A DNA stretch of 25,433 bases from Hydnum rufescens UP504 (taxonomy: Eukaryota; Basidiomycota; Agaricomycetes; Cantharellales; Hydnaceae). The DNA is taken from positions 1-25,433 of the forward strand of contig MU129233.1 in the NCBI GenBank assembly GCA_014904985.1, given 5' to 3'. Every line of letters starts with the position of its first letter. Position 1 is the stretch's first letter. Below, one piece after another: positions 1-9,752 of this stretch. The position numbers were made by a program, and so were the translations under genes. The notes below the pieces were generated by a model. The model did not search any database, was not told where the DNA came from, and saw nothing but the letters and a program-made list of their open reading frames with translations.

Positions 1-341
1 ATTGTCAATACCCTGCCCTGACCATGCCAAAACCATGGTTTAGTGCTGTCCCCTCATGGGTCAATATTGTCCCACCCATGGGTCTGTGATAGGTTGGGGG
101 ACCCTTTGGGTCCTCTCCTGTGCAGTAAAAGCCGACCCAAAGGGTGTCTAATCTATCTGCCTGGGCTGCTTTCCCCAGGGATATTGCAGGCAGGGCACCC
201 TAATACTTGCAATCCATCTCCTCGCCCTTCGCGCCAGAGCAAGGCATCAAGGAATGCATCCCGATAAGGTATCAATGTCTTCAACAGTTCATCCTGTTGA
301 GTTTGTTAGTGGGCTAGGAAAACGGAGACATTGAAGACACT
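1..341. other. no gene seen
   Basis: No convincing coding frame, RNA gene or element end was found in this stretch. It holds short palindromic words around CCATGG and ACCCAAAGGGT, and two arms reading TGTCTTCAA and TTGAAGACA about 60 nt apart near its right end. It is probably old non-coding flank. Confidence 0.3.
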
Positions 342-569
342 CTACCATACCGCAGCTTGATAGTGTTTATGATGTGGTGCTTGGATGTAGTGTACGGCTC
401 CGAGGGGTCCTTCATCTTGTCCGACATTGAGTAAACCAGGCTCTATATCCTTGTCGAAAACAGTGTCAGGGGGTACTCTCCCTTTACTTGGAGATACTGG
501 TATCAATGTGTTTTCTGTGGTTGATGTTGAAGGAGCCCTGTGTCTGGGAACAATGTGTTCCACAGGCAC
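342..569 (-). other. possible coding exon or gene fragment
   Basis: On the minus strand a frame runs open for about 75 codons and ends with TAG at 342. The stretch between the RHRAPSTST and GLLNVGQDEG motifs has a balanced, protein-like composition rather than a repeat-like one. There is no ATG at the upstream edge. A candidate splice acceptor (TTCCCAG) lies near 544, so this could be a last exon. I do not recognise a family. It lies about 0.8 kb downstream of the gene at 1358-2630 on the same strand, and nothing links the two. It could also be chance open sequence. Confidence 0.25.
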
Positions 570-770
570 ATGGAATGGTCATCATAGTCATGAGTGACAA
601 CCACCCAGGGGCAGTTCTTACATTTTCACATAGATGAATATGAGGGGAATGGAATGAGGTAGCTCGGTCGACTGTACGCAACAAACGAAGTAGAACTAAA
701 TTTTTGCTGACACATGCATCCACAGTCACTGGGTTGGCAAAGTTGCCTATATTCTATGCATGAGAAGTGT

Positions 771-1108
771 GCTAAAAGGAGTTTTGTGTTATCCAAAATA
801 GTAATGTACATATCCCCCATCGTTCTATATTTTTTACAGAATTATTTGAGTGTTTTTTGATTTGAGTTTCAAGTCAATAAATGGGTGAGTTTGGGAGTCA
901 AGACATGGATCTTTAAGTATCATGAATCTGAATTTCAATGCTAAAAGGAGTTTTCTGTTATTCAAAATAGTAGTGTATGTATCCCCCGTCATTCCATATT
1001 TTTTGCCAAATTATTTGAGTGCTTTTCGATTTTGAGTTTTGGGTCGATAAGTGAGTGAGTTCGGGAGTCAAGACACCATACCTTGAGAATCATCAATCTG
1101 AATTTCAG
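771..1108. repeat. 169-bp tandem duplication, two copies
   Basis: A segment beginning GCTAAAAGGAGTTTT at 771 is repeated from 940 with a period of 169 bp. Matching landmarks in both copies are ATCCCCC, CATATTTTTT or TATATTTTTT, AATTATTTGAGTG, GGGAGTCAAGACA and AATCTGAATTTCA. The copies differ by roughly one base in six to eight by eye, so the duplication is not recent. No coding content is seen in it or in the spacers on either side (570-770 and 1109-1357). Confidence 0.85.
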
Positions 1109-1357
1109 TCACTATAATCCCCCCACCCTGTATCACTTCATTATTATACTATGTGGTATAGTATTAATGATCTTATGCTCGAGAATTGTGACCAGAGTGC
1201 CTCTATCACTAGAACAGATTGCAGCGCTTATTTCAGAGATTTGGATTTGGCTGCTCTCAGTCACTAGATGCAAGTTCGAACTCGAACACACAAGTTATAT
1301 TGATACGAGCAACTGTAATTAGAATGAAAAAAAGGCAAGGATGAAGAGGAATGTCGT

Positions 1358-2630
1358 CTATAACAAACAAGCGCCGAAAGTTGTACCAACATCCTCCAAT
1401 GCATGCTCCCAATTCGCATGTCGTTCCACCTGATCCTTCTTGAGTGCAGAGCCCCACCAGAACAATGAAAAGACAAGGCACATGATGCCATTATTGCCGC
1501 CAACAAGGAGGAAATCCCAATCTTTGCCCATGTCGTCTGTGACGAGTGGAGTGGGCTCATTGCCTGTGGACATATGCCATTCGGGCTGGCAGAAAGTCCA
1601 CCACTTCCACCAGGAAAGTGAGTAGGCTTTGATTGGGCCAATAGTGGGTCGGAACCGAACATTACAGGCATTCTTAAACCAGGAAGACACTGCGGGGGGT
1701 CAATTCTTCATCGGGAGCTTTCTGCCCTTCAAATTTACAATATGTCAGCACATATGAATACACATTACATGATCATGAAGCTTACTCCGTCTTGGACAAA
1801 GCATAATTTTTGTTCCAATTCAATCCATGTAGCTAAAAGCTGCTGCCATAGGTCACCTCCCAATTCAAGTGACTGAAGAACACCAAGGTGTGCCATGAGC
1901 CAGTCTGGGGCATCAGACGTATTCAACTTGACTTGAAGTGGAACAAATATCGACAATGATGATGAAGGAATCGAAGGGGTAGGGATCGGAGGCAGTCGTG
2001 ATTCAGAGTGAGTCAATAAACATGAGTCACTGGGAAACGTTGATGATGTCAAGGATGAAGCAGAGCTTGGGGTGGGATGATGCTTCCGCTTTTTGTTGGA
2101 ACCCGGTTGGGACGAGGAGTGAGTCAGCAAGCTGGGCGAGTCATCAGGCAAGGGTGATGATGTCAAGGATGAAGCAGAGCTTCGGGAACGACGGCACCTC
2201 CGTCTTTTGTTAGAACCAGACCGGGATCCATTGTTGTCATTCATTGTAGAATGATCGACAGGATTAGGCATGTCCTTTTTACTGGGCTGTTGTGGAGTGT
2301 TGTGATTCTTGGCATCGATGTTGTCCATGAAGGCTGAAAGAGACAAAGTGATTTCAGGAGTCTCTCCATCCGGGTCTTGGTTTGAATCTGCATCGGTGTG
2401 GGCTTCTTCGCCCAGAGAGTTCAAGGTAACATTCGAGTCCAAAATTGACGAAGTATATGGGGTCACGTCGTGGACATTGCCATCATTATCACGGTTTTCA
2501 CTGTTTCCATCTTCATTACTCGTTCCCTGCTTCGTCAAGCTTCCTTCGGCAGTGCTTGCACCATGGATGGAAGGGGACAGTGTCACAGGGTCAGGAGGGA
2601 GGCCATACTTCTCTTCATGCAATGCTTGTG
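1358..2630 (-). pseudogene. WWKWW-domain basidiomycete protein gene, 5'-truncated and frameshifted
   Basis: Exon 2630..1786 encodes a low-complexity Ser/Asn/Asp-rich N-terminal region with basic KRRR clusters, then a DAPDWL...LGGDLWQQLLATWIELE segment. A 64-nt intron (1785..1722; GTAAGC donor, GTGCTGAC branch site, GGGCAG acceptor) joins in phase to a second exon ending at TAG, 1358. That exon carries SSWFKNA, SLSWWKWWTFCQPEW and GIMCLVFSLFWWGS. This order matches an uncharacterised family I associate with mushroom genomes and mobile elements; its function is unknown. Two defects are visible. Near 1690 the frame must shift by one base to join TPRSV to SSWFKNA. The first exon also starts at a splice acceptor (TTTAAG at 2631), with no upstream exon before the inverted repeat begins 40 bp away. 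The 5' part therefore seems to be missing. The frameshift could instead be an assembly error, since it lies beside a C6 run. Confidence 0.6.
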
Positions 2631-2780
2631 CTTAAACAGAATTAAATGGGCATTAGATCCTTGTCAACGGTGTGGAAGATAAAAACATCCAGTATCAGAA
2701 AATGCGAAATCACACCACTCCCAGCCTTTGGATGATCACATGACCAATTATGAAATTAATTATGGCTACATGCGGAAATT

Positions 2781-3207
2781 GAATTCGTTCTATAACTCCG
2801 TCAGTTTTGATCGGAGAGGTACGCCCATATAACGCTTAGAAAGCTACGATTCACACCTTTCGAACGGTACCAAACACAAGTCGAACGGACCAAAACTGCA
2901 CTCTCCAGGCCAATTTTACTACCAAAATCCGGAATTTCCAGTAAAAAACGAATTTCTCCATCAGTTCGCATTCAATCCTCTCGGAACAACCGCGCCTAGA
3001 AAGATATAAAAAATCCGCATCCGACGGTACTGAGCACGCGAAGAACAGATCAAAACTGAGCTCTACAGAATGATATTACTATCAGAATCAACACCCATCA
3101 GTAAAAAATGAATTTCTCTGTCAGTTTACACCGGATCTTCTCGGAACCACCGCGCCCAGAAAGCTGTTAAAAATCCACATCTAATGATACCAAGAACGTC
3201 TATTACA
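2781..3207. repeat. about 165-bp degenerate tandem units inside the left inverted repeat
   Basis: Units start at 2781, 2950 and 3110 (the last is partial). Shared landmarks are GAATTcgTTC or GAATTTCTC, TCAGTT, CTCGGAa, GCGCCtAGAAAG, AAAATCCgCATC, GGTACtgA and the closing CAGTAAAAAA. The mirror copy is in the right arm at about 22983-23405. Arrays near the ends of large transposons often serve as transposase-binding sites; that role is inference here. Confidence 0.75.
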
Positions 3208-3612
3208 GATGCAAACTGCTGTTTCTGCATCAAATCCCATCCCATGCACTTGTCCCCATTATCAACCAACAACAAAACACCTTAACCACTGGACTATGCT
3301 CAAATTAATCTCCAAAACCCAGAGATATCCTTTCATTTTGCCTCCAGAATGCTCCACATGGTCAGTGACCACATGCTCCAAGCATTCCACATGCTCAGCA
3401 AATTGGTGACATCACCCCCCCTCATGATTCCTTTTGTTCTCTTTATGAATGACATCACTATGACATCACTCCTCATGATTTCTTTTGTTCTCCTTATGCG
3501 TGACTCAGCTATGACTGCATTATTACATCATCTTGTTATTTTTCTTTTGTTCTCACCTATGACTCACCCATGGGGGAGTCATATTTCTTAAACACAGCCA
3601 CCTTCAGAAAGG

Positions 3613-3620
3613 TATAAAAG
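3613..3620 (+). promoter_or_regulatory. TATA box in left inverted repeat, facing inward
   Basis: GGTATAAAAGC is followed within 40 bp by a pyrimidine-rich stretch. The element is conserved in the right arm at 22606-22613 in mirror orientation, so both arms would fire toward the interior of the block. No clear open frame starts directly downstream. Confidence 0.45.
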
Positions 3621-4017
3621 CTGGTAGATTTCCTGTACCCCTACACAATCATCTCCTCTGGGAATCATTACTGTCAACCACTGTCAACTTTTCTGCTTGC
3701 CTCTAAAGAACAGTCTATCTATAAGCCATCTGGAGCTAAGTCATCTTCAAGGTTGTTGAGACAAAGCCACTGGTAGCCCTCTACGCGAATCACTAAAGCC
3801 AAGGATAGTTGCAGGACCTAAGGTTAGAGTTGCTGGACATCCAAGGAAAAGTAAGCATAATGAAATACGTATCAGGTTTTGAAGAAAGAAGAAAGAAACA
3901 TACTAACAAGACTAACCAAGCACTGACCAGTCTATAAACCACAGATATCCGCATTTTGACCAGGAGAATGTAAACAAGAATACACAAATATCAGTAAACA
4001 GACCAACACAACACGAA

Positions 4018-4145
4018 CGATGTATAAGCCTTTCCACAAGCATCCCAGACATATAAGCCTTTCTATAAGCATCCCACACAACGTATAAGCCTTCCTACAA
4101 GCATCACAGACATATAAGCCTTTCTTCAAGCATCCCAAATGATAT
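4018..4145. repeat. about 30-bp tandem array, four units, left arm
   Basis: Four imperfect units of the form TATAAGCCTTTCTACAAGC followed by ATCCCACA or ATCACAGACA. The same array sits in the right inverted repeat at 22084-22205 on the other strand. Confidence 0.8.
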
Positions 4146-4349
4146 ATCATTGACTACAGCTAGTCCATATCCCTTCCTATTCTCCACTGAACACCATACA
4201 CATCTTGTAGAGTGTGATCAACCATTGAAGCGAACCAGCCCAACGAATAACAACAGAAATACAGTCTCCCATCTACACACTGGCTGAACCAGATTTTGAT
4301 TTGACAGTCATCAGAGCTCCCAACCCTTCTTCTATAACGGCTTAAACTG

Positions 4350-5477
4350 TTATAAGCGAAACTGATGGTAGACCTTCTTGAGAAATTCTATGAATTTTGG
4401 GGTGATCTGGTCTTGAAACAGGGATCCAGCAAAGGTGTTGAAGTCAGTCAGGTGGGGACCTGGGGTTACACCCTGATGCATACTTAAAGAAGCCAGACGA
4501 TCATTATTACATAACATATGACGAGGCAAAAGCACAGACCAGGTTATGACCATGTTACTGTGGCTGTTCAATGTAGGCCCGCCTACTATGATCATCATAC
4601 AGAGCCCCATATGCTCTTGAAATGTATGTAGAAAAGTCTCGAGGTAAGGCATCATATTATCAAAGGCTCTAAAAATATATGATAAGCGAAGGCCTTTCAA
4701 CGTGATGAATAGCTTACAGTTGCTGTTTGTATGGCTCCTGGATGTCTTTGTTTCTTGATTCCCATTCAGTGACCACCTGCTTGTAATCGGACTTCCATTT
4801 TTCTGCAACGATGGCCTGGATCTCCAGCGACTCTGCTAACCAGTGCTCTTTTGTCAGTCGCTGTTGAGTAACGATATCTCGGGATCTGGTCTCTTGGGGG
4901 GAAAGCGGGTTCTCCTCATTGTCTATGAGATGCCGGGCCTCAACAGCATCCTTAACTTGACTGTTATAGTAAAGCAATGAATATACATGTTCAATTTGTT
5001 TGTGGCGAGGTTTAGGAGTGGAGGATATCAACAACGGAGTGACCAAGCCACCGGATAAGGCAAGGGTTTCAGGGAACATGGGGGAAAAGGCCTCTGGCAT
5101 TCACATCAGGGTTCGTGGCTAGTTTAATTGATGTTCTCTTGTTCCAATGGCAATCAAACCAGCAACTTAGGGCCTTGGAAATTGATGTTAGTAAACATCT
5201 TGAGATGGAAAGTCAAAATACCTGCCTTTTTTCTGAGAGTGACCATAGCCTCTATTTCCTTGATAGCGGCTTCGCCCACAGGCTCCGGATAGACGGCCCC
5301 AGGAACTGGTTCAACATCAACTGGAAGAGAAACATGGTATACCTCAAACCAGTCACGATAGAGAATATTGAGCCACTCAAATTTGGAGCCATTTTTGCAT
5401 GCATTCAAAAAAGCAGGACCATGTCCATTAAGCCAGTCCCATCTGGAAGTCCCCTTTGCCCATGAGGCAGGCACCAT
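4350..5477 (-). CDS. conserved basidiomycete orphan protein, three exons
   Basis: I model exons 5477..5222, 5093..4718 and 4668..4350, totalling 951 nt (316 aa). Intron 1 (128 nt) uses GTATTT...CCAG; intron 2 (49 nt) uses GTAAGC...TTTTAG. Both keep phase, and both frames would hit stops if unspliced. The start is the ATG in TTCTATGGTGCC; a GTG further up also lies in frame. The N-terminal third has SRWDWLNGH...FLNACKNG and LNILYRDWFEVY. The middle has EHVYSLLYYNSQVKDAVEAR followed by a charged helix-like stretch. The C-terminal third has FLHTFQEHMGLCMMIIVGGP and a closing FIEFLKKVY. This order (W/WF pair, YY-x-VK, then a G-x-x-x-x-x-x-GGP segment) matches an uncharacterised family I recall as abundant in Agaricomycetes, often beside transposons. 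It lies just inside the left inverted repeat. The function is unknown, and no in-frame defect is visible. Confidence 0.65.
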
Positions 5478-5709
5478 AGAACTTGGAAGCAAAATGAGTC
5501 ATACGTTGGGACGGGATCAAAATCATTCACATTGACTCCCACCCATCCCGACCTCAGACCTTTTCCTATCGATACACCACCTTGACCACTATTCAACTAT
5601 TGTAAAGCCTTAGTTAGTGCTACAGTGGACTGCTCTCGGCGACCCCCACCTACACAGTATACAAATCTAGATATCTCTCTCTCAAAATCGTTCGTCCCCG
5701 GTCCATATC

Positions 5710-6356
5710 TGTCAGGGTTCGTCCGCTTCTTTTCCGGTAACTCCGGTTTGCTTCCGATTTGTCTCCGGTGCTCTCCGGGCTCCGTCAGTTTATTTCTTCT
5801 TGTTTCCGTTTGTTTCCGTTTGCTTCCGAGTTCGTTCTGTCACGTTTCATTTCTCTTTCATTTCCTTTGATTCCGAGTTACCCACGCTAGTACCTGTCCT
5901 TGTTCCTGGCCGCTCCCCTGTTCCTGTTTCCACCTCCCTTGTAACCACCCTCCCCCTTGATGATCACTCCCCTCATAGTATAGCTGTCCTGTATAAGTAG
6001 TCCGGGGGCGAAGTCCAGAGGCCTCAGCTTTGGTCTCTCAGGATTTCCGCTATTACCCCGGACTACAGGTTTGTCCTTGTACTTCCTTATGTCTTCTATG
6101 AAAACTCAGGATTTCCGCTATTACCCCGGACTACAGTTCCGAGTGTGTTCCAGCTAACTCCATGAGCTTAAGGACCGTCGTGCTCCTTTCCGCCTAGACC
6201 CTTCCGGGCTGCTGGAACTCTCTTCTATCTTCCTCCGTTCTCTTTATCTCAGCCTTGCCCGGATTCCTTCGGACTAAGCCAGACTTACACCGGACCTAGT
6301 CGGACTTATCCGTGTTTATAGTTGTTTGGTGCTCTCGTCGCAGCGTGGCCCTGACA
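5710..6356 (+). mobile_element. solo LTR (647 bp) with perfect target duplication
   Basis: The element begins TGTCAGGG and ends CCCTGACA, an 8-bp perfect terminal inverted repeat. It is bounded by ATATC on both sides (5705-5709 and 6357-6361), the 5-bp duplication expected of Ty3- or Copia-type integration. Inside are a pyrimidine-rich U3-like half, a possible TATA (TGTATAAGTAG near 5992) and a duplicated 32-bp motif. There is no internal coding region, so this is what remains after LTR-LTR recombination, or a lone LTR. It sits between the divergent genes at 4350-5477 and 6477-7083. Its strand is assigned from the apparent TATA direction. Confidence 0.9.
6037..6136 (+). repeat. 32-bp direct repeat inside the solo LTR
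   Basis: CTCAGGATTTCCGCTATTAC, continuing through CCCGGACTACAG, occurs at 6037-6068 and again identically at 6105-6136, a period of 68 bp. It lies just downstream of the presumed transcription start, so it would be in the R/U5 part of the LTR. Confidence 0.9.
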
Positions 6357-6421
6357 ATATCACACGATGGAAGCTCTTGCTCTCGCGGCACTCCTAGAAT
6401 GTAGAGTGCCTTTTGTTATGG

Positions 6422-6429
6422 TATAAATA
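6422..6429 (+). promoter_or_regulatory. TATA box upstream of the small gene at 6477
   Basis: TATAAATA lies 47 bp before the ATG of the next gene and 65 bp after the end of the solo LTR. The LTR insertion thus separates this core promoter from whatever lay upstream. Confidence 0.45.
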
Positions 6430-6476
6430 CACTGATTTATGCGGCTTGATTGCTAGTCAAGGATATTAACCGCCTT

Positions 6477-7083
6477 ATGCATGTAATCCAGGAACTCATT
6501 ATTGCGCATGAAGCCCTGCTCATAGCTCAGGCTTGGGAGCAGAATGATACGGCCACCCACAATGAATCTCCTGTGTCTCTTCCTATGGCTGAATCTCCTC
6601 CACCCCCTCCTCCGAGCTCGGCCTCTCAGAAACTCAGACGTGATGCGATCATTAATGCTTACACCCCAAGCCAGAATGCAGGAGCCAGTGCTCACGCACA
6701 AGTGTGTGCCCAGGTAGATCCTCGATCAGGGCATAGTGTGACACTTTCTGCTGGTTCACCTGCACCATGTGCAGTCACAGCCTCGCCAAGAGGCTCACCA
6801 CAGAAGTCGTGCTGGTACATGGTCTTCATTGGGCGGGAAACTGGGGTATTCAACTGCTGGTGTGTATGCGTTCTTCATCCTGCTGTTTATTATACCTAAT
6901 AGGTATGGTCTCAGGTCTGATGTACAGATGTCTGTGTCGGGATTTCCACACAACTCACATGAATCTTGCAGTTCTGAGCAGGAGGCACTGCAGCGGTATA
7001 CGGACTACATGCGGGATCGGGAAGGGCTGGAGGTACAACAGTTGGTGGATGACACCACACACTTGATGATGACACACCGTTGA
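6477..7083 (+). CDS. small orphan protein, three exons
   Basis: Exons 6477-6713, 6775-6863 and 6915-7083 join in phase to 495 nt (164 aa, TGA stop). Intron 1 (61 nt) is GTAGAT...GTGCAG; intron 2 (51 nt) is GTATGC...CTCAG. The N-terminus reads MHVIQELIIAHEALLIAQ, an amphipathic helix-like stretch. A PPPPPP run and a basic KLRRD patch follow. A Ser/His-rich middle comes next, and the C-terminus is charged and helical (EALQRYTDYMRDREGLEV). No signal peptide, zinc-binding pattern or known domain is recognised. The gene is divergent from the 4350-5477 gene, with the solo LTR between them. Alternative intron-2 acceptors exist at 6902 and 6927. I am fairly sure this is coding, but not of its role. 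Confidence 0.5.
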
Positions 7084-7764
7084 AGGATCGCTCGGTCTCA
7101 TGTTGTGTTCCTGCAACTCTTCATTTTGAACTCTGGGCATGTGGCACAAGTACAATATTACATGCAGTCCCTCACTTTACTCTTGAATTTGTGATAACGA
7201 TGTGATGTGAATGCCAGAGTTTTTGGCTTTGCTCTCACTTACAGTCATGTGATATATTATGCCAAATATGTAAATCTTTTGACTCAGCAATGAGCGGTGT
7301 TGAGTCTTACAATTGAGTTTGGAACTTAGAACTTGTTTTCGACAACCAAAGTATGTGTCAAGAAAATCATTATATGGATGTCTTACTGACTCTTACCAGT
7401 GTTCATATAGCATGCTTTCTGCTTGTGCTGATCCAGCATCATTTTGGCACAGTCGGAGACTCATACTACATGACATCTCCCATGAGCTCTGTCTGCCTTT
7501 GCTTGCCCTATGGAGCATCCCCTTTTTCATTTGTGCTGTGTGGTGCATCTCGCTATATCTCTCCATGACAATAAAAGTCACTGACGTGTCATTTGACATA
7601 CCAGTCGGAGTCAAGGACACTGCACCAAAACACAAGGAACCTGCTCGTTGTTCACCCATATTTTCCGCATCTCTTATCCCATCGAACATTATGCTCGAAC
7701 TCGAACTCGGTCTCTTCCTCGGCCATGTGCTCGGCCTTGCAGTCAGGTCCATGATGATCCCATG
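7084..7764. other. no gene seen
   Basis: Open frames here are short, overlap in several frames and carry no recognisable motif. The first 200 bp are T-rich and may hold the 3' untranslated region of the preceding gene. A hydrophobic frame near 7353-7568 is most likely chance. Confidence 0.3.
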
Positions 7765-8140
7765 TTTTTCCTCACAGCACTATCATCAGCCCGCCCCCAA
7801 ATCCCTGCCTGGTCCTTTCGCTATCCACTCGCCACATTCCAACTGTTTCCAGGCATGGCTGGGCGAATGGGGGGATCAAATTTTCCACTTGAAGACAATC
7901 CAATTGTTTTCATTGCAATACTCAGCTTGCTGTCAAGTCCCCCCTTTGTCCTTTCGCTGGCCACTTTTAGTCTCTCGCTTTTTCCAAGCATGGTTGAAGA
8001 AGTGGGGGATCGTGTTTTCAGCTTGAAGACAGTCCAATGTTTTTCATCGCGATACTCAGCTCCCTCCCTTTATCCTTTTGCTATCCATCAGCCTCTCACG
8101 TATCTCCGAGCACAACTGAGGGAGTGGGGGATGGCTTTAT
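7765..8140 (+). repeat. about 130-140-bp degenerate tandem repeat, three units
   Basis: Landmarks recur at about 7768, 7908 and 8038. These are TTTTCxTxxCAxTACTCAGC, then CCTTTCGCTATCCA or CCTTTCGCTGGCCA, then GGCATGGCTG or AGCATGGTTG with GAATGGGGGAT or GAAGTGGGGGAT, then TTGAAGACA-TCCAATG. The 300-codon open frame across this array comes from a stop-poor repeat and does not look like a gene. From 8141 to 8560 the sequence is similar in texture (Ser/Leu-rich frames, TCATC words) without a clear period. Confidence 0.65.
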
Positions 8141-8577
8141 CACGTTCATCTCTAGTCACCGTTGCCAGCTCTGTTTTGGGATTCCTCCATCTTGTTCCAT
8201 GTCACACTCCCTCGTCCTCAAACTCATGTCCAGCTTCACATGCAGCTTCAAGTGTCATCGTCACATGCCGTTCATCGCTACAATATTGTCAGCATACCGT
8301 CAGATTCATACTTCATCGCTCTACTGTTCATTCACTGTCTCACAACAATCTGGAGATGTCAGGGTTGCTTGCAATCTTTTCTCTCAAGTGTCGCCAATTC
8401 CCTCCATTCTATATTGCAGCTGCAGTTATACTCGGCTTTGAATGCAATCTGGCGTTATCTGTTGTGATGCTATTGTTGGCCGCCTCCAAGTTCTTTCCAT
8501 CCACTCATCCTCCCTCAACTATCATCACATCTCTGCACTCTCCATTGTGATTTCCGGAATCCTGTTTGCGATGCCCA

Positions 8578-8632
8578 TTGCTTTTTCTTTTTTCTTTTTT
8601 TCTTTTCACAAGCTTTCTTCTTTTCATTTATT
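8578..8632 (+). repeat. polypyrimidine tract
   Basis: A T-rich run with scattered C (TTTTTCTTTTTTCTTTTTTT and beyond). It may be a degraded poly(A) tail of a minus-oriented retroposed copy, but no flanking duplication was found. Confidence 0.5.
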
Positions 8633-8756
8633 GATGGTTCGGCTAGGTACTTGGAATACAAGCAGTGACCCACCCTCTCTAGCCCCCTCAATGAAGACCC
8701 CCCAAAAATAGCCAAGGGAACAGGCTGGGGAGCAGGTTGAGCATGGACATATCATG

Positions 8757-9075
8757 TTATTTTAATGTTAGGAAATTAAAAAAAGGTGGGTTTTGAATGG
8801 ACGGCAGCACCAGGCTGAATGGACAGCCTGGAGGCCCCACTTTTTGGCTGGGTGGACCCCCAGGGGGTATCCCTGCCCACTGGTCCCAAGCCTGCAGGGT
8901 GCTGGTAACGGTGGGCACTGGATGCGCTTTTTTTTTTTGGATGTAGTACAGTTTTGTATTGAATATTTTTGAATGGATGGTGAGCAGGGGGGCGGGGAGC
9001 CCACCCAGTGGTGTCAAGCATATATCTGGTATGCCCGCCCATCCAATGTCCGCCCCCTACCCTAATATTAGGCAA
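8757..9075. other. GC-skewed segment with short palindromes, possible non-autonomous element
   Basis: The segment is unlike its neighbours. It has CCAGGCTG-aatgga-CAGCCTGG (8811-8832), many GGTGGG/CCCACC words in both orientations, a T10 run at 8930 and a closing CCTAATATTAGG (9060-9071). No convincing terminal inverted repeat or target duplication was identified, so a MITE or SINE origin is only a suspicion. Confidence 0.3.
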
Positions 9076-9161
9076 ATTAGACTGGAGAATCAGACATGGT
9101 GCTTACCATCATTCTTGCATCCCCTTTCACGGTACCATACCATGTATGATGCCATCAATAC

Positions 9162-9600
9162 TACAGTATAGGCTGGATTGGTTTGAGGAAGAGTATGAGG
9201 CTACGATGTTGGCTGAAAAGTACACACCTGGTGAGTGACTGTGTGTTGTCATTGTAATTAACTCAATGCTGACATCTTCCAGATACCATTCTTAAATACC
9301 ACCTCCAGCTTTGTCTGTGCCACCTAACAAAGCTGGGGATGATATGGCAGCAAAAGGTGCAAGGATCAATGTCAAAGAGATCATGGCCAGTTTGGGTCAC
9401 AGCAACACTGAGCACGACCCACACACAATGAGCCACCACAACAAATGGTATTCCTCCAATCCCTGATTGCAACCCTGACATCCAGTCGTCAGATGATGAT
9501 GGTGAGACAGAACTTGAACCTGTGGCTATTTATGATGCGCATGTCATGGCAGAGATTGATAACCATGCTTGAGAGCAGGAGTGGGAATCAGGAGAAGGTG
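9162..9600 (+). pseudogene. remnant of a spliced gene, family not recognised
   Basis: An exon-like stretch ends in LDWFEEEYEATMLAEKYTP and is followed by a textbook fungal intron (9231-9282, 52 nt: GTGAGT, TGCTGAC, TTCCAG). Downstream, two protein-like pieces lie in different frames: one around 9317-9460 (NKAGDDMAAKGARINVKEIM, then SHHNKWYSSNP before TGA) and one around 9480-9605 (SSDDDGETELEPVAIYDAHV, then a TGA within EIDNHA-EQEWESG). The frame changes and stops point to a decayed gene. Without a search I cannot say whether it was a transposon protein or a host gene. Confidence 0.4.
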
Positions 9601-9752
9601 CCGAGTAATGCACCTGTTCTCCAATTTTCTCAGCTTACCATCTTACTCGCTATACCTTATACTTGCCCTCCAGCTGTGTTGCAGGCCATATTGATCATCC
9701 CCCATCATCATCATCCACGCCATCGTTATTGTTCCTTCATTGTCCCTCCTGT

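Larger units (their letters stand above)
2671..4336. repeat. left long inverted repeat (about 1.67 kb)
   Basis: This segment pairs with the reverse complement of 21889-23516. The outer edge is TGTGGAAGATAAAAACATCC at 2671 and the inner edge is AACCCTTCTTCTATA at 4336. Matching stretches cover the whole length, with small indels: a 51-bp duplication present only here and an 11-bp duplication present only in the right copy. These account for most of the length difference. It contains three sub-repeats, an inward-facing TATA box and a 30-bp tandem array, listed separately. A 64-codon hydrophobic frame on the minus strand (3987..3793) is shared with the other arm but changes amino acids at least three times, so I do not treat it as a gene. 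Confidence 0.9.

Noticed and set aside
1264..1285. GTTCGAACTCG, similar to a tRNA T-loop
   Set aside because: No acceptor stem, D-arm or anticodon arm can be folded around it.
3793..3987. 64-codon hydrophobic frame in the left arm, shared with 22238-22435
   Set aside because: It is conserved only because the arms are DNA copies; the few differences change amino acids, and no start signal or splice logic supports it.
7648..8550. 300-aa forward frame as a membrane protein
   Set aside because: Its first half is a tandem repeat and the hydrophobic second half shares its region with other open frames; there is no splice or start support.
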